From assembly GCA_043228905.1 (NCBI GenBank), contig JBHGNT010000001.1, positions 34,534,001 to 34,598,000 on the forward strand: a stretch of DNA of 64,000 nucleotides, written 5' to 3'. A program made the translations under genes and the position numbers. Positions 8,260-18,215 of the stretch are shown piece after piece (the first letter of the stretch is position 1; the number at the start of each line of letters is the position of its first letter). Under the pieces are notes generated by a model. The model did no database searches. It saw only the letters and a list, made by a program, of their open reading frames with translations, and was not told the origin of the DNA. The DNA comes from Azolla caroliniana (taxonomy: Eukaryota; Polypodiophyta).

Positions 8260-11187
8260 GTGCTCCTTCCCTTTCTTCTCGAATCCTTCCGGTTGCTGCA
8301 TGTAGATCTCTTCTTCGAGGTCACCGTGAAGGAATGCCGTCTTCACGTCCATCTGTTCTACCTCGAGGTCCATGCTTGCCGCTATGCTCAGCACCGTCCG
8401 GATGGAGGTCATCTTCACTACCGGGGCAAATATCTCGTCGAAGTCGACGCCCTTCTTCTGCTGAAACCCCTTCACCACGATCCTGGCTTTGTATCTCGGG
8501 GGGTTTCCGGCGTCTCCCGGTTTCAGCTTGAACACCCACTTGTTTCGAAGTGCCCGCTTTCCTTTCGACAACTCCACAAGTTCATATGTGTGGTTCTCAT
8601 GCAGGGAAACCATCTCGTCCTGCATGGCACTCAACCACCTGCGGCTCTGGGTGTCATGCTTTGCTTCTTCAAAGCTCTCCGGCTCCCCCTCGTCGGTTAG
8701 CAGCACGTGCTCTGGTTCCGGAAATCTCCGGGGGGCCCTTCTCTCTCTTAGAGGATATCTCCGTTCCGGAGCTTCGGTAACCGGTTCTTCCGATTCTTCT
8801 TCATCCGAATCCATTTCGGGATCGGGGCCGGTTCCGGTATCATTTTCGTCTTCTTCGGCCGGTTCGGTTTCTTCACCGTCTTCGGCCGGATCCTCGAGTG
8901 CTAACCGGTCCCTTGCCGGTCGGGACTGCTCCTCGTAGAGTTTATCCTCACCGGTCGACTTGGAGCTCTTCATCTTCTTCTCCGACTCCCAGTCGGCGAG
9001 TGTCTTGTCCTCCATGAAGATGATGTCTCGACTCCTGAATATCTTCTTGTCGACCGGGTCCCATACTCGGTAGCCGAACTCGTCGTCGCCGTAACCGAGG
9101 AATATGCATGGCCGGGTCTTTGGATCTAGCTTTCCTCTCCGGTCCTTTGCCACATGCACGTATGCGAGACACCCGAACACCTTCAGATGCCGGTAGGATA
9201 CTTCCCTACCGGTCCACACTCTCTGCGGCGTGTCTCCGCCCAAAGGTACTGAGGGTGATCTGTTTATCACGTATGTCGTCGTCGACATCGCCTCAGCCCA
9301 AAAACCCTTGGGTAATTCCGCATGCGCCAGCATACTCCGGACCCTCTCCATTATGGTCCGGTTCATCCTCTCGGCCAGCCCGTTCAGTTCCGGCGTCTTC
9401 GGCACAGTAAACTCGAGCCGGATTCCCTTCAAGCGACAGTACTCCTGGAACTGCCCCCGGTATTCCCCTCCGTTATCCGCTCGTATCGCTTTCAGCTTCT
9501 TGCCGGATTCCCTTTCCACTCTCGCGTGGAGTTCTTTGAAGACGCCCAACACTTGGTCCTTTGTCTTCAACGGTGCCGTCCACAGCTTCCGGCTGTGGTC
9601 ATCAATGAATGTCACGAAGTACTGGGCTCCGCCATGTGACTTCGTTTCTACTTGACACACATCAGTGTGTACCAACTCCAATGGCACACTACGTCTCGTC
9701 GGTGGCCTTGAGTGGAAGGAGGCTCGGTTCTGCTTACCGGCCAGGCAATCGGTGCACTTCTCCAGGTGCACGTGCTTCACTGGAATAAGGTTGTCTTCTG
9801 CAAGCCTTTTCATCCCCTTCTCACTCATGTGGCACAGTCTTTTGTGCCACAGCTCACCGGCAGTGTCGGCTGCCACATTCAGCTCTTCCGAACATAACCA
9901 GGCATTCATCAGGTACAGTGTATTGACCTTCCGGGCCCGAGCCACTATCAAGCTCCCCTTGCTGAACTTCATGACACCGTTCCGGATGCTACCCGTGTAG
10001 CCTTCATCATCTAGCCTCCCGGCCGAAATCAGGTTCAGTCGGACCTCCGGAACGTGTCGGACATTCTTCAGCAGCATCTTGCATCCGGTCGGGGTTGTCA
10101 ACCACACGTCTCCTATGCCGGCAATCCGGCACGTACCTTCGTTTCCCATCCGAACACAGCCATGCTCGCCGGCTGTGTAGGATGAGAAGTATCTTCTCTC
10201 CGGGGTCAGGTGGAACGATGCTCCGGAATCGACCACCCAGGTCGTCTCATCGCCGGCAATGTTTAGTTCACCTTCTTCGGTGATGAGCATGATCTCCTCT
10301 TCACTTGCCGCGAGTGCCGTCGTTCCTTTCCGGTCCTGTCCTCGCCGATCCGAACCATTCCGGTCCGTGGCTCCCCGGTATGCACCGTTTCTCTCCGGTG
10401 ACTTCTTCGAATCGGTGTTGTCGGTTCCATTGTCTTTTCGGTAATGCCGACAATTCTTTCGGAAGTGCCCCGGCTTCCCACAGTGGAAGCATGTGGGCCT
10501 TCCTCTTGACTGCGACCGGGTCCCCGACTTCTCCCGTCTTTGCGGACTCCGGTTCCATTGTCTTCCCCGATCCGATTCGGTAAACAGCATCTTCGGGTCG
10601 GAGGCCGGTTCCTTATCTCTCCGACGCGCTTCTTCGTTCAAAATACTTGTCTTTACCGTTTGTAAGGACAAGTTATCTTCGGTGCAGGAGGTGCTGAGAG
10701 TTACCACCAAGTTTTCCCAGCTTTCCGGCAATGTACACATCAGAATGATGGCTTGCATTGCATCCTCCAGCGGGAACTTGATCGCCGCAACCTGGTTCAC
10801 GAATCCCATGAACGTGCTTACGTGTTCCACCATACTCTCGCCGTCCCGGTACTTGAGATTCACAATCTTCCTCATCAGGGAGGTCCGGTTCAGCGCATTC
10901 TTCCTCTCGTAGAGGCCCGACAGCTTCCGCCACATCTCATATGCGTTGGTGTCGTTCGCCACATGTTGTAGAACGCTCACGTCTACGTATTGCCGAATGG
11001 TTGCAACGGCTTTCCGGTTCAGAAGCCTCCATTCCGACTCAAGTACCCCCTTCGGTATTTCCGACCTGTCAATCGGTTCGTACAGGTCCCGAACAATCAG
11101 AAGATCCTCCATCTTGATCTTCCAGTCGGCGTAATTCTGTGCAGTCAGCACCATCATCCCCAGCTGCCCGCTGCCGCCGCCTTCCAT
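8260..11187 (-). pseudogene. Outer copia gag-pol, 5' part (gag to start of RT)
   Basis: This holds the first 976 codons of the outer polyprotein, beginning MEGGGSG at 11187, without stops. It contains gag, the same CCHC zinc knuckle, the protease DSGAS motif, the integrase HHCC and D,D,E residues, and the beginning of RT up to PEGFEKKGKEH. At that point the inner element interrupts it, and translation would run into the inner LTR. The closely matching inner protein suggests both are members of one subfamily. The C-terminal part is at 1595-2740. Confidence 0.93.
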
Positions 11188-11202
11188 TTTCTGCAGCAGT
11201 TC

Positions 11203-11214
11203 GCTCTGATACCA
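11203..11214 (-). other. Primer-binding site of outer copia element
   Basis: The minus strand reads TGGTATCAGAGC, three bases inside the 5' LTR, complementary to initiator methionine tRNA. The leader to the gag ATG is nine bases longer than in the inner element. Confidence 0.9.
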
Positions 11215-11217
11215 GTT

Positions 11218-11832
11218 TGTAAGGAATAGACCCTTCTATTCACCTTCACCGTTCGGCCACAACCGAGTAAGCGCGAATCGATGGAGCAGAAAATAGGAAC
11301 CACAAAGAGAAACAAAACGCGAGTACACAGAGAGTAACGTGGAAAACCCTAGACGGGAAAAACCACGGGAGTACAAGGCTCCAAACCAACACTATACAGA
11401 GAAGTATACAATGGCGAGCTGCAAGGCGACGACCTTGAGCTCGCTGTCCTCGCCACAGGCGGCGGAAATACACAGAGGCGTCTACCTCTTCCTCTCTCTC
11501 ACGCGCTATCTCTCTCTCTCTCTCTCACGGCTGCTTACACTTCACTCCTCTTGCGTGGAAAAACAGAAAAATGAGAAGCAACAGTAAAACTGTTTGCCCT
11601 AAGTCATATTTATACTTATATGACTTTGGGCTATTTACAATTATAGCCTCAGGGGCCCATAGCGAACATATTCACGGATATGTCCCTGCATCCGGATCGC
11701 TCTCCGGGTACATTCGTCATCCGGCACCGAAGCCGGGGTCTTCGTCATCCGGTTCCGAAACCGAAACCGGGCTTGTCGGCATTCATCTTCGATATCCGAC
11801 CATCCCATCCGAAAGGGACCGAAATCCCAACA
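11218..11832 (-). repeat. 5' LTR of outer copia element
   Basis: A 615-bp LTR, nearly identical to 970-1584. A minus-strand TATAAATA box lies at 11607-11614. Its U3 has only a few CCGG dyads, compared with seven or eight in the inner element's LTRs. Confidence 0.95.
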
Positions 11833-12807
11833 GAAGTTGCAGTTACCCTTGCAAGATAATATACTTTCTAATTGTCATAAGTGGATGGGATTATTTTCGA
11901 ATTTTCATGTTTTATTGGGAGTTCGTGACCTTAGAGATGATGGTACTTTCTTAAGTTATGATGTTCTACAGGATGGACGATTAGGGATGATTACCCGGGA
12001 AGATGAATGTTTGGCTAAGGCTATATTAAAACCTATTAGAATTCTAGCTAACGTAGATAAGGGTTGGGTTCTTGACCCTAATCCTAATGATGTGCATCCA
12101 TGGTGGGATCTATAGGTATAGGGGGAAAAAACTATTATGTGAATTGGATTGGGACCCAGGAGAATGGAAGTGGTTGCCTACATCATATTCTGGGGAGGAT
12201 GTTAGGCCAATTCCGTTTTTTCAGTATTCCGTTCGATTGGGAAGGGAGATAATAAGACGTAGGGTACCCCATTGGCCAACAGCAGCAACAAAATGGTTGA
12301 CTTATAATGTGGATCCTACTCACATGACAACATTTTGGAAATGGCTATGGGCTATGCAAATTCCAAAGAACATTATTCTATTTAGATGGTTGATTGTTAG
12401 TTATGCGGTTCCTGTTAAGGCTTGGATGTATTGTAAAGAAGTGGATAATATGTGTGATTTTTGTGGTTTAGAAGTGGAGTCTCTTCATCACCTATTTTGG
12501 TCATGTATGGCGGCCAAATTGGTTTGGAAAATATTTTTATGTCTCTTACATGAGGTTTATGGCTCTAGAATATATAAATGGGGGGCAGTTATGTGGGCTA
12601 ATATTAAGGGTGAGGTACAAGATTATGAAAAAGAAAATGTTAACTTTGCATTATATACAAGAGGTCGATATGTTGAGGAAGTGTCGCCATATATGCCTAT
12701 TAATTTAGTCCAAAATGGCGTGGTTTGGGAGACGATTAGTTCAATAATCATATGGGTTTTGTGGACTAGTAGATGTCGAAGGATATTTCAACAAAATCAT
12801 TGGAATG
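11833..12807 (+). pseudogene. LINE ORF2 fragment: zinc-finger RVT region
   Basis: This continues the LINE from 969. The segment 11837-12115 and, after a frameshift near 12110, 12072-12807 read as the ORF2 region downstream of the RT. It includes a LDWDPGEWKW block, a KWLWAMQIPKNIILFRW helix and a zinc-finger pattern MCDFCG...HHLFWSC near 12445-12510. This domain (zf-RVT) is found in many plant LINEs. The frame breaks at the duplication GAATG (12803-12807), where the solo LTR starts. Confidence 0.85.
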
Positions 12808-13550
12808 TGTGAGGTCAATTTTTGCTCGTAAGAAAAGACCATGGTAGATACATCAGATGCTAAGGTGTATAAGAATAAAGCACAATATGAAAGGTTCAAG
12901 AGTTAAAAGACGAATGAGATTGAAGGGATATAAAGTTAGAGGCGTTTTCCAAAAGTAGAAAAAAGGAAAAAACGCATACAACAGTAGAGAAAAAAGCTCA
13001 TAACTTCTTCATCTCATGTCCAAATTTCAAAAGAAAAGATTCGTAAGAAAGCTGACAAAGAGAGATTTCTTGTATGATAAATTCAGATGACAAACCAGAA
13101 ATAATTATATGAAAAATGCACCACACAAACTTGAGGATATGTGAAAGAAAAGAAATTTTAAAGAAAACGCAAGAATAACGCAACTAAAAACCTATAAGTA
13201 TGAGGGTATCTTAGCGATTGGGAGAGACAAAGGGGGAATAGAATAGCTACAAAGGAGAGGGAAGAGTAGAATATCTAAGGAAGGAGGAAGAGTAGAACAT
13301 CTACAAGGGGGGATAGAAGATCTACAAGAAGAAGTGAGGAAGAAGAAGAAGATTAGAAGAAGTGGGAAGATGATTAGTAGAAGAAAGAGAGAAGACAGAA
13401 AGACTATTTTTGTAATAGTATATTGAAGTAGTTATTTGGGGTTGTTACTTTTGGACTCTAAGAGGATTGTATTCTTTTCTTAATAATATATTGAAGAATT
13501 CTTTTCTCTTTCTCTTCTCTTCTCTATTATTTTTCTCTCTCTCCTCATCA
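12808..13550 (+). mobile_element. Probable solo LTR (743 bp) inside the LINE
   Basis: The segment starts TGTGAGG and ends CTCATCA, giving TG...CA ends. It is flanked by the 5-bp direct repeat GAATG (12803-12807 and 13551-13555). Removing it and one repeat copy rejoins the LINE ORF2 in frame without a stop. There is no coding potential. The interior is purine-rich (13200-13400), then has a T-rich end with AATAAT near 13482, which suggests plus orientation. It is unrelated in sequence to the two copia LTR types nearby. The solo-LTR reading is inferred, since no full-length partner is in the window. Confidence 0.75.
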
Positions 13551-13764
13551 GAATGTTGTAGATGTAGTCAAGGAGATTTCGATGACCTTAGTGCATACAC
13601 TAAAAGAAGAATATGATGCTATCAAAGGTGATCCAGATGTAGTCTTTCGAAAGCAAGAGGTTTTTAAGAAGAGATGGGAAAGGATGAAGGTATTCTACAT
13701 GGTTAATGGTGGTATACATTGGAGGTATCAGCCACCACTCGGGGTATTTCCTCCACCGACATGA
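13551..13764 (+). pseudogene. LINE ORF2 C-terminus
   Basis: This is the last part of the split LINE frame, with codons running from 13555 to the stop at 13762-13764. The ending, GGIHWRYQPPLGVFPPP, has the same shape as the ORF2 ends of the LINE copies near 15850 and 54750 (GPRWNYQPPRWLFP), which identifies it as the natural C-terminus. Confidence 0.8.
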
Positions 13765-13829
13765 GGCATGTGTCAATGTATAACTATTATTACTTATGCT
13801 TTGGGACATGCATAGGTCTATAGCAATCT

Positions 13830-15640
13830 AAGAGTAGTTGAAAGGGGCTATGCTGAATTTTGTGACCTATATTTTTACCTTGAAGGCATAAGCCTAAAAG
13901 CTATTAGAAGAGGGCAAGAAATCCAATCTCGTGGTGATTCTAGTTTATGCATATGCTAAATGTGGCATTTTTTAAGATGCTACTGCAGTAATCGGACTAT
14001 TATTAACCAGAGGCAAGGTTTTCATAAATAGCCTTACTGAAGGGCAAAGATGTGTCTATACAATGGGATACATCAAGCTGAAAATTCATGGAATCTCATA
14101 CATCCAATCCGAAAAACAAAGTGAAATTTGTCTCTAAAACCAGTCAACCAACAACAAGATGTACATTTTAATTAGGAGACATTCAGAAAGTACGAAGATT
14201 ATAGGAAGATATTGTTTACGTTTACTAACATCTTGATGTAAAAGTTTATTGGAAGAGAATGTTATGCTTGATAATACTTTTGTTGACATGTATGTCAAAT
14301 GTGATGATTTGGAAAAAGCTCAATTGGTGTTTGATGAACTTCCTATTCAAGATTTGGTCTCATGGAATTCATTGATCTCAAGATATGCTCAGCATGGCCA
14401 CAATGAAGGTGCATTGAAGTGTTTCAAACATATAGGCATCACTTTCATTTGCATCTTGACGGCATGTGGAATAGATAGGGGGAAACAAATCCACCATGAG
14501 ATTATCCATATGAAATTCTTAAACAAGCATGTCGAGCTCGACAATGTGTTGGTGGATATGTATGCAAAATGTGGTGAGCTAGAAAAAACCGCAGGAAGTG
14601 TTTGACGAGCTTTGTGTTCGTGACATTGTGTCTGTGGAATGTTTTGATCTTTGGATATGTTCCGCGATGGGAAGGAAGCAAAGGTAAAACTTATTTCAAG
14701 AGGATGTAGCAGAATAACTTCTTGCCGAATACAATCACCTCTATTTGCATATCGAAGGCTTCTTCAAGCATAGGGGCTTTACATAGAGGTGAGCAAATTC
14801 ACAGTGAAATTGTAAGTGAAAGATTGATCGATAAAGTTCAGAAACTAGATACTACTTTGGTGGATATGTATGTCAAATGTGGTGAAGTAGGAAAAGTACA
14901 AAAAGTGCTCAAGGGGCCACCGGTTCGGGTTGTGGCTTCTTGGAATGCACTAATTTCAAGATATTCCCAGCAAAGATTTGGCTAGGGAGCATGGAATCCT
15001 TTTGAACAAATGCAAAATGATGGTCTTTCTCCGGATGCAAACACCCCTTGTAAGTTTGCAAGGCATGTGGCAGTGTAGTGGTGGCTGATAACGGCATAGA
15101 AATTCACAATGAAATCATGAGTACGAGACTGTTGGAAGACAATATTGAGCTTGGGAATGCTTTCGTGGACATGTATGCTAAATGTGGCAAGCTTGAAAAA
15201 ACCCAAAAAACATTCAAGGATCTTTCAGTTCGGGTGGGCTAAACAATGGATGTGAAACCTATGAGCCACCAACCAACCAATTGTTTAATGCATTTTGGAT
15301 TATTCAAGCCCTTCAAATCAACATCGACAATCACTACAACGTTGTTAATGCTTGCATTTGCTGAGCAATAATTGATGCCCAAAAGCTTTGATGAATTATT
15401 GTTGGTTGGAGATATGGTACAATGGACTACCATGTTATTCAGCTATACGAAGCATGATAAGAATGAGGATGCTATGCAATTTTATCCTCAAATGCTTGTG
15501 GCTTCCTCTTACCTTATATGATGACATTTTTTGGTATGTTGAAAGCATGTGGCAACATGGGAGAATTGCTTGTACATACAAAAATGAAATTAGATTTTAT
15601 GATGGATGGAGGTGTTGTGGGATAGATTGGCTTCAATAGT
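13830..15640 (+). pseudogene. PPR (pentatricopeptide repeat) pseudogene
   Basis: Broken pieces in several plus-strand frames encode PLS-type PPR repeats. At 14249-14605 and 14722-14985 are VDMYVKCDDLEKAQ, VSWNSLISRYAQHG and VDMYAKCGELEK, and near 15100-15240 there is another VDMYAKCGKLEK copy. A weaker YAYAKCG match lies near 13940. PPR proteins bind organelle RNA for editing, splicing or processing. Stops and frameshifts separate every repeat, no organelle targeting peptide is seen, and no intact frame exists. The repeat wording resembles PPR families of seed-free plants. It may be a retrocopy, since a LINE-like tail follows at 15669-15727, but that link is inferred. Confidence 0.75.
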
Positions 15641-15668
15641 TGCATAATCTCTATGGAAAACATAGCAT

Positions 15669-15727
15669 TGTAACTAATGTGCCTTTTTAAAAACTAATGA
15701 AAGGATATTTTGTTTTAAAAAAAAACT
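15669..15727 (+). mobile_element. LINE-like 3' tail remnant
   Basis: The sequence resembles the 3' ends at 24125-24243 and 51909-52029: GTA, a T-rich run, then ACTAATG-AAGGATAT and an A-run. No target duplication was found. Confidence 0.4.
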
Positions 15728-15780
15728 AATGAAGGACATAGAATAAGATGGAAAACCAAAATAAGATGAGACTTACATAG

Positions 15781-16706
15781 TTGCCTAGTACGAGTCGGCT
15801 CTTGGGGCCTACACCGAAGAGAGGGTGGCAGGTGAGTAGGAAACAACCAACGTGGGGGCTGGTAGTTCCACCTCGGGCCACTCCCGCCTTGCATCACCAT
15901 AGGTGTGTTCCGCCAATTCTGCCAAAAGCGCAAACGGGCAGTGGTCACATCGTTGGAGTGGCTGCAAACCTCTTCCAGTTGCCCTCGTAGGCAGCTGATA
16001 AGCGCGAACCATATGTCCAGAATCACTTCCTCCGGGGGCCGTACCATACCTTGGAAGACCTTGAGGCAACGCGCTTTTCATATATACCACAAGGTGAAAC
16101 CTGCGATCAACATCCAGATTTCCGGAAACCTAGGGGATGCGGGCTGCAAGCCTCTTTCAAAACGGATCTTGACGATTTTGCCTCTCGTGCATACATAGCA
16201 CCAACTATCCGCATTGACGGCGTCCGTCCACCCTTCGACCGAGTGATCAATCCATGCCGCAGCGCTCCACGAGGTTGTTCCTTCAACTTCATATGCCACA
16301 AGGAGGCAAGTCACTCTATCCCATACCTTTTGAGGTTGAGGGCAATCCCACAAACAATGTCTCAGAGACTCACTAGGTAGAGAGCACAGTGGGCAGCCTA
16401 ACGGGCCGCCACGTTTATCTAACCATTCGCCAACGGGCACCACATTATGACCGATCTGCCACCAAAAGAGCTTAATCTTTTCAGGCATGTGGAGACGCCA
16501 AAGACCCTTCCAAAAGGCAATGAGCGCCTCATCGGGGATGCCCAATGTTCGCCAGCCGTTGCGAAGGGGGCCGCCTGGCTGCAGCTGCAAAGTCCGACCC
16601 AATTTAGTGGTGTAATTGAAGAAGTGGTGGAGTCTATCGTCATGTTTCCATCTGAAATCCCCGGGGTCCCAATCCAGATCGACAAGGGGGCGACAACCGA
16701 GGGCAT
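15781..16706 (-). pseudogene. Inverted LINE ORF2 segment (zf-RVT and C-terminus)
   Basis: Read on the minus strand, 16706 to about 16078 contains KLGRTLQLQPGG, a KGLWRLHMPEKIKLFWWQ helix and a zinc-finger pattern CPLCSLPSESLRHCLWDC. A frame change near 16080 leads to the ORF2 end (about 16047-15781). It lacks the RT domain and is 5'-truncated, so it cannot function. Confidence 0.85.
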
Positions 16707-16894
16707 CGCCTTGGATATAGGTAGCTTCTTACATTAAGTTAGGCCGCAAGGCAATGTAAGTGGCTCATCTTCTTTGGCTTGATCGGAGGAAGTCTCCCCG
16801 ATGTGTGTATAAGTCTCCTTATAGACTCTATGTAATAATCCTTCCTAACTAATGGGAAAGTAGCTTTACTTTGAAAAAAAAAAAAAAAAAAAAA
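15781..16894. mobile_element. 5'-inverted (twin-primed) LINE insertion
   Basis: The insert is flanked by an 18-bp direct repeat AAGATGAGACTTACATAG (15763-15780 and 16895-16912) and ends in 23 A residues (16874-16896, partly shared with the repeat). The left part (15781 to about 16705) encodes LINE ORF2 on the minus strand: a LDWDPGDF block, the zinc-finger region, and a C-terminus with GPRWNYQPPRWLFP. The right part (about 16701-16894) is the LINE 3' UTR on the plus strand. The uninverted copy at 54703-55039 shows that these two parts are normally continuous. The inversion joint shares GGGCATCGCC (16701-16710). This is the signature of twin priming. Confidence 0.9.
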
Positions 16895-16954
16895 AAGATG
16901 AGACTTACATAGATGTTTTATTAACAATTAAAATGGTTGAGTACAAAGTAGAAG

Positions 16955-17691
16955 GTTTTTCGTTTTTCTTTTTTTTCTTTTTTCCAAACAAAAACTCCTT
17001 CCATTAGTTATAAAATTTTACAAATGAGACGATTATGTACAAATCCTTGTAGGGACGCGATAGTTCCATCTTATGTGGATGCCCACTGACTCAAGAAAGG
17101 GAGAGGACGACCATTGTTGGGCGAAGGCTATTCGTTAATCCAAAGAGTTATTGGGCAAACCAATTCCAACGCCTCTTGAGATTTGTCATTAAGAGGAGTG
17201 GACTAGACATTGCCGTTGGAGGAGAAAAATACCTCTTGTGCTTTTATCACCAAAGTCATCCCCTCCTCCTGATGCTCGTATCTGCCAACTGCGGTCTGCC
17301 ATGATAGCCAACATATATTTCCCCACTTAATTGAGCCTTGCACCTGGCATAATTGCAACAAGCAGCCAACCCCCTGCCATATTCGATGGATGTTGGGCAG
17401 TCTATACAATTAGGAGAGCTAAGGTTCCCACGTTGCCATGCTCCCACCGATAGGGACTTATATATTAATAGCCATTGGAACGTGGTAATTCACCTCGCGT
17501 GTTGTTGTTTCCAGATTTTCTGCCAAAACTTGGTGATTATTGTGGGAGGAACTTGAAATGTGTGCCAGACCTTCGCAGCAGCCAGCTCTCTGGCGGTTTG
17601 AGCAGCTAGAATGTGGCGACCCAATCTAGTTGTGAATTGGAAGAAAGGGATGGGTTTGCTTCCTTGCCCCGCGTAAGGATCACACCATGTC
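16955..17691 (-). mobile_element. 5'-truncated LINE, minus strand
   Basis: Read on the minus strand it starts in an ORF2 zf-RVT region (FFQFTTRLGR..., then TFQWLLIYKSLSVGAW and SPNCIDCPTSIEY), interrupted by a stop. It runs into a 3' end with TAACTAATGGAAGGAG and an A-rich tail, seen as T-rich sequence at 16955-16990. An 11-bp direct repeat CAAAGTAGAAG flanks it (16944-16954 and 17692-17702). This is a related but different LINE family from 15781-16894. Confidence 0.75.
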
Positions 17692-18032
17692 CAAAGTAGA
17701 AGTCTTGGTTATAGGCTAGGAAGAACTGTTGGGATATATGGGTGACTAGATTAGTTGAGTATGCACATTTGACCTTAACAAGTTATGAATCTAAGTATCA
17801 CACTTTGATACAATCCCTTGGTTTTGATCAATACATTCAAACATGCTTTCCATACATCTTCAACCAAATCCAATCCTTGCACAAATTTCTCTCACAACCC
17901 AAGTGTGCACTCTAAATTGCAACATTCATTAGTAAAGTTCGTGAACGTTAAGACTCAATACTCACTTTCACATGCATTATTATGGAAAAATGTTTTATTT
18001 TTAGTCTCATTGATCATATTTGACCTTAGTAG

Positions 18033-18035
<3 letters not shown>

Positions 18036-18067
<32 letters not shown>
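18036..18067. repeat. (AT)n microsatellite
   Basis: An uninterrupted AT dinucleotide run of about 32 bp. Confidence 0.95.
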
Positions 18068-18071
<4 letters not shown>

Positions 18072-18175
18072 AGCAATCTAGGGTCTTTTGACACATCGAA
18101 ATAAAAAGGAGTTACAATCCCTACTTGTACTACTCGTGCTTTTGCACATCATAATGAACTTCGAGGTTCATGTGT

Positions 18176-18215
18176 AACTTGCAATATATGTAAATATTCA
18201 CATATATTGCAAGTT
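18176..18215. repeat. 40-bp palindrome
   Basis: Two perfect 16-base arms (AACTTGCAATATATGT and its reverse complement) surround an 8-base loop. No gene or transposon boundary is evident next to it. Confidence 0.85.

Larger units (their letters stand above)
970..11832 (-). mobile_element. Outer Ty1/copia retrotransposon (Tork/Tnt1-like), interrupted
   Basis: This is a complete LTR retrotransposon with minus-strand coding. It has 615-bp LTRs at 970-1584 and 11218-11832, both with TG...CA ends, flanked by the perfect 5-bp duplication GAAGT (965-969 and 11833-11837). A primer-binding site lies at 11203-11214 and a polypurine tract at 1585-1601. By eye the LTRs differ at only three positions out of 615, so insertion is recent on a plant time scale. 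The gag-pol frame has no stop of its own, but is split by the inner element at codon 976. It is inserted in the LINE ORF2. Confidence 0.95.
1..13764 (+). mobile_element. Old LINE (non-LTR retrotransposon), split by nested insertions
   Basis: Three pieces of one LINE ORF2 lie in order on the plus strand: 1-969 (end of the reverse transcriptase), 11833-12807 (zinc-finger RVT region) and 13551-13764 (ORF2 C-terminus). They are separated by an outer copia element and a probable solo LTR. Each junction carries a 5-bp target duplication, which shows they were once continuous. The element is cut off at the left window edge. Its 3' end after the ORF2 stop is not clear, because I see no poly-A tail. 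Frameshifts near 470, 700 and 12110 show it is dead. Confidence 0.85.
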
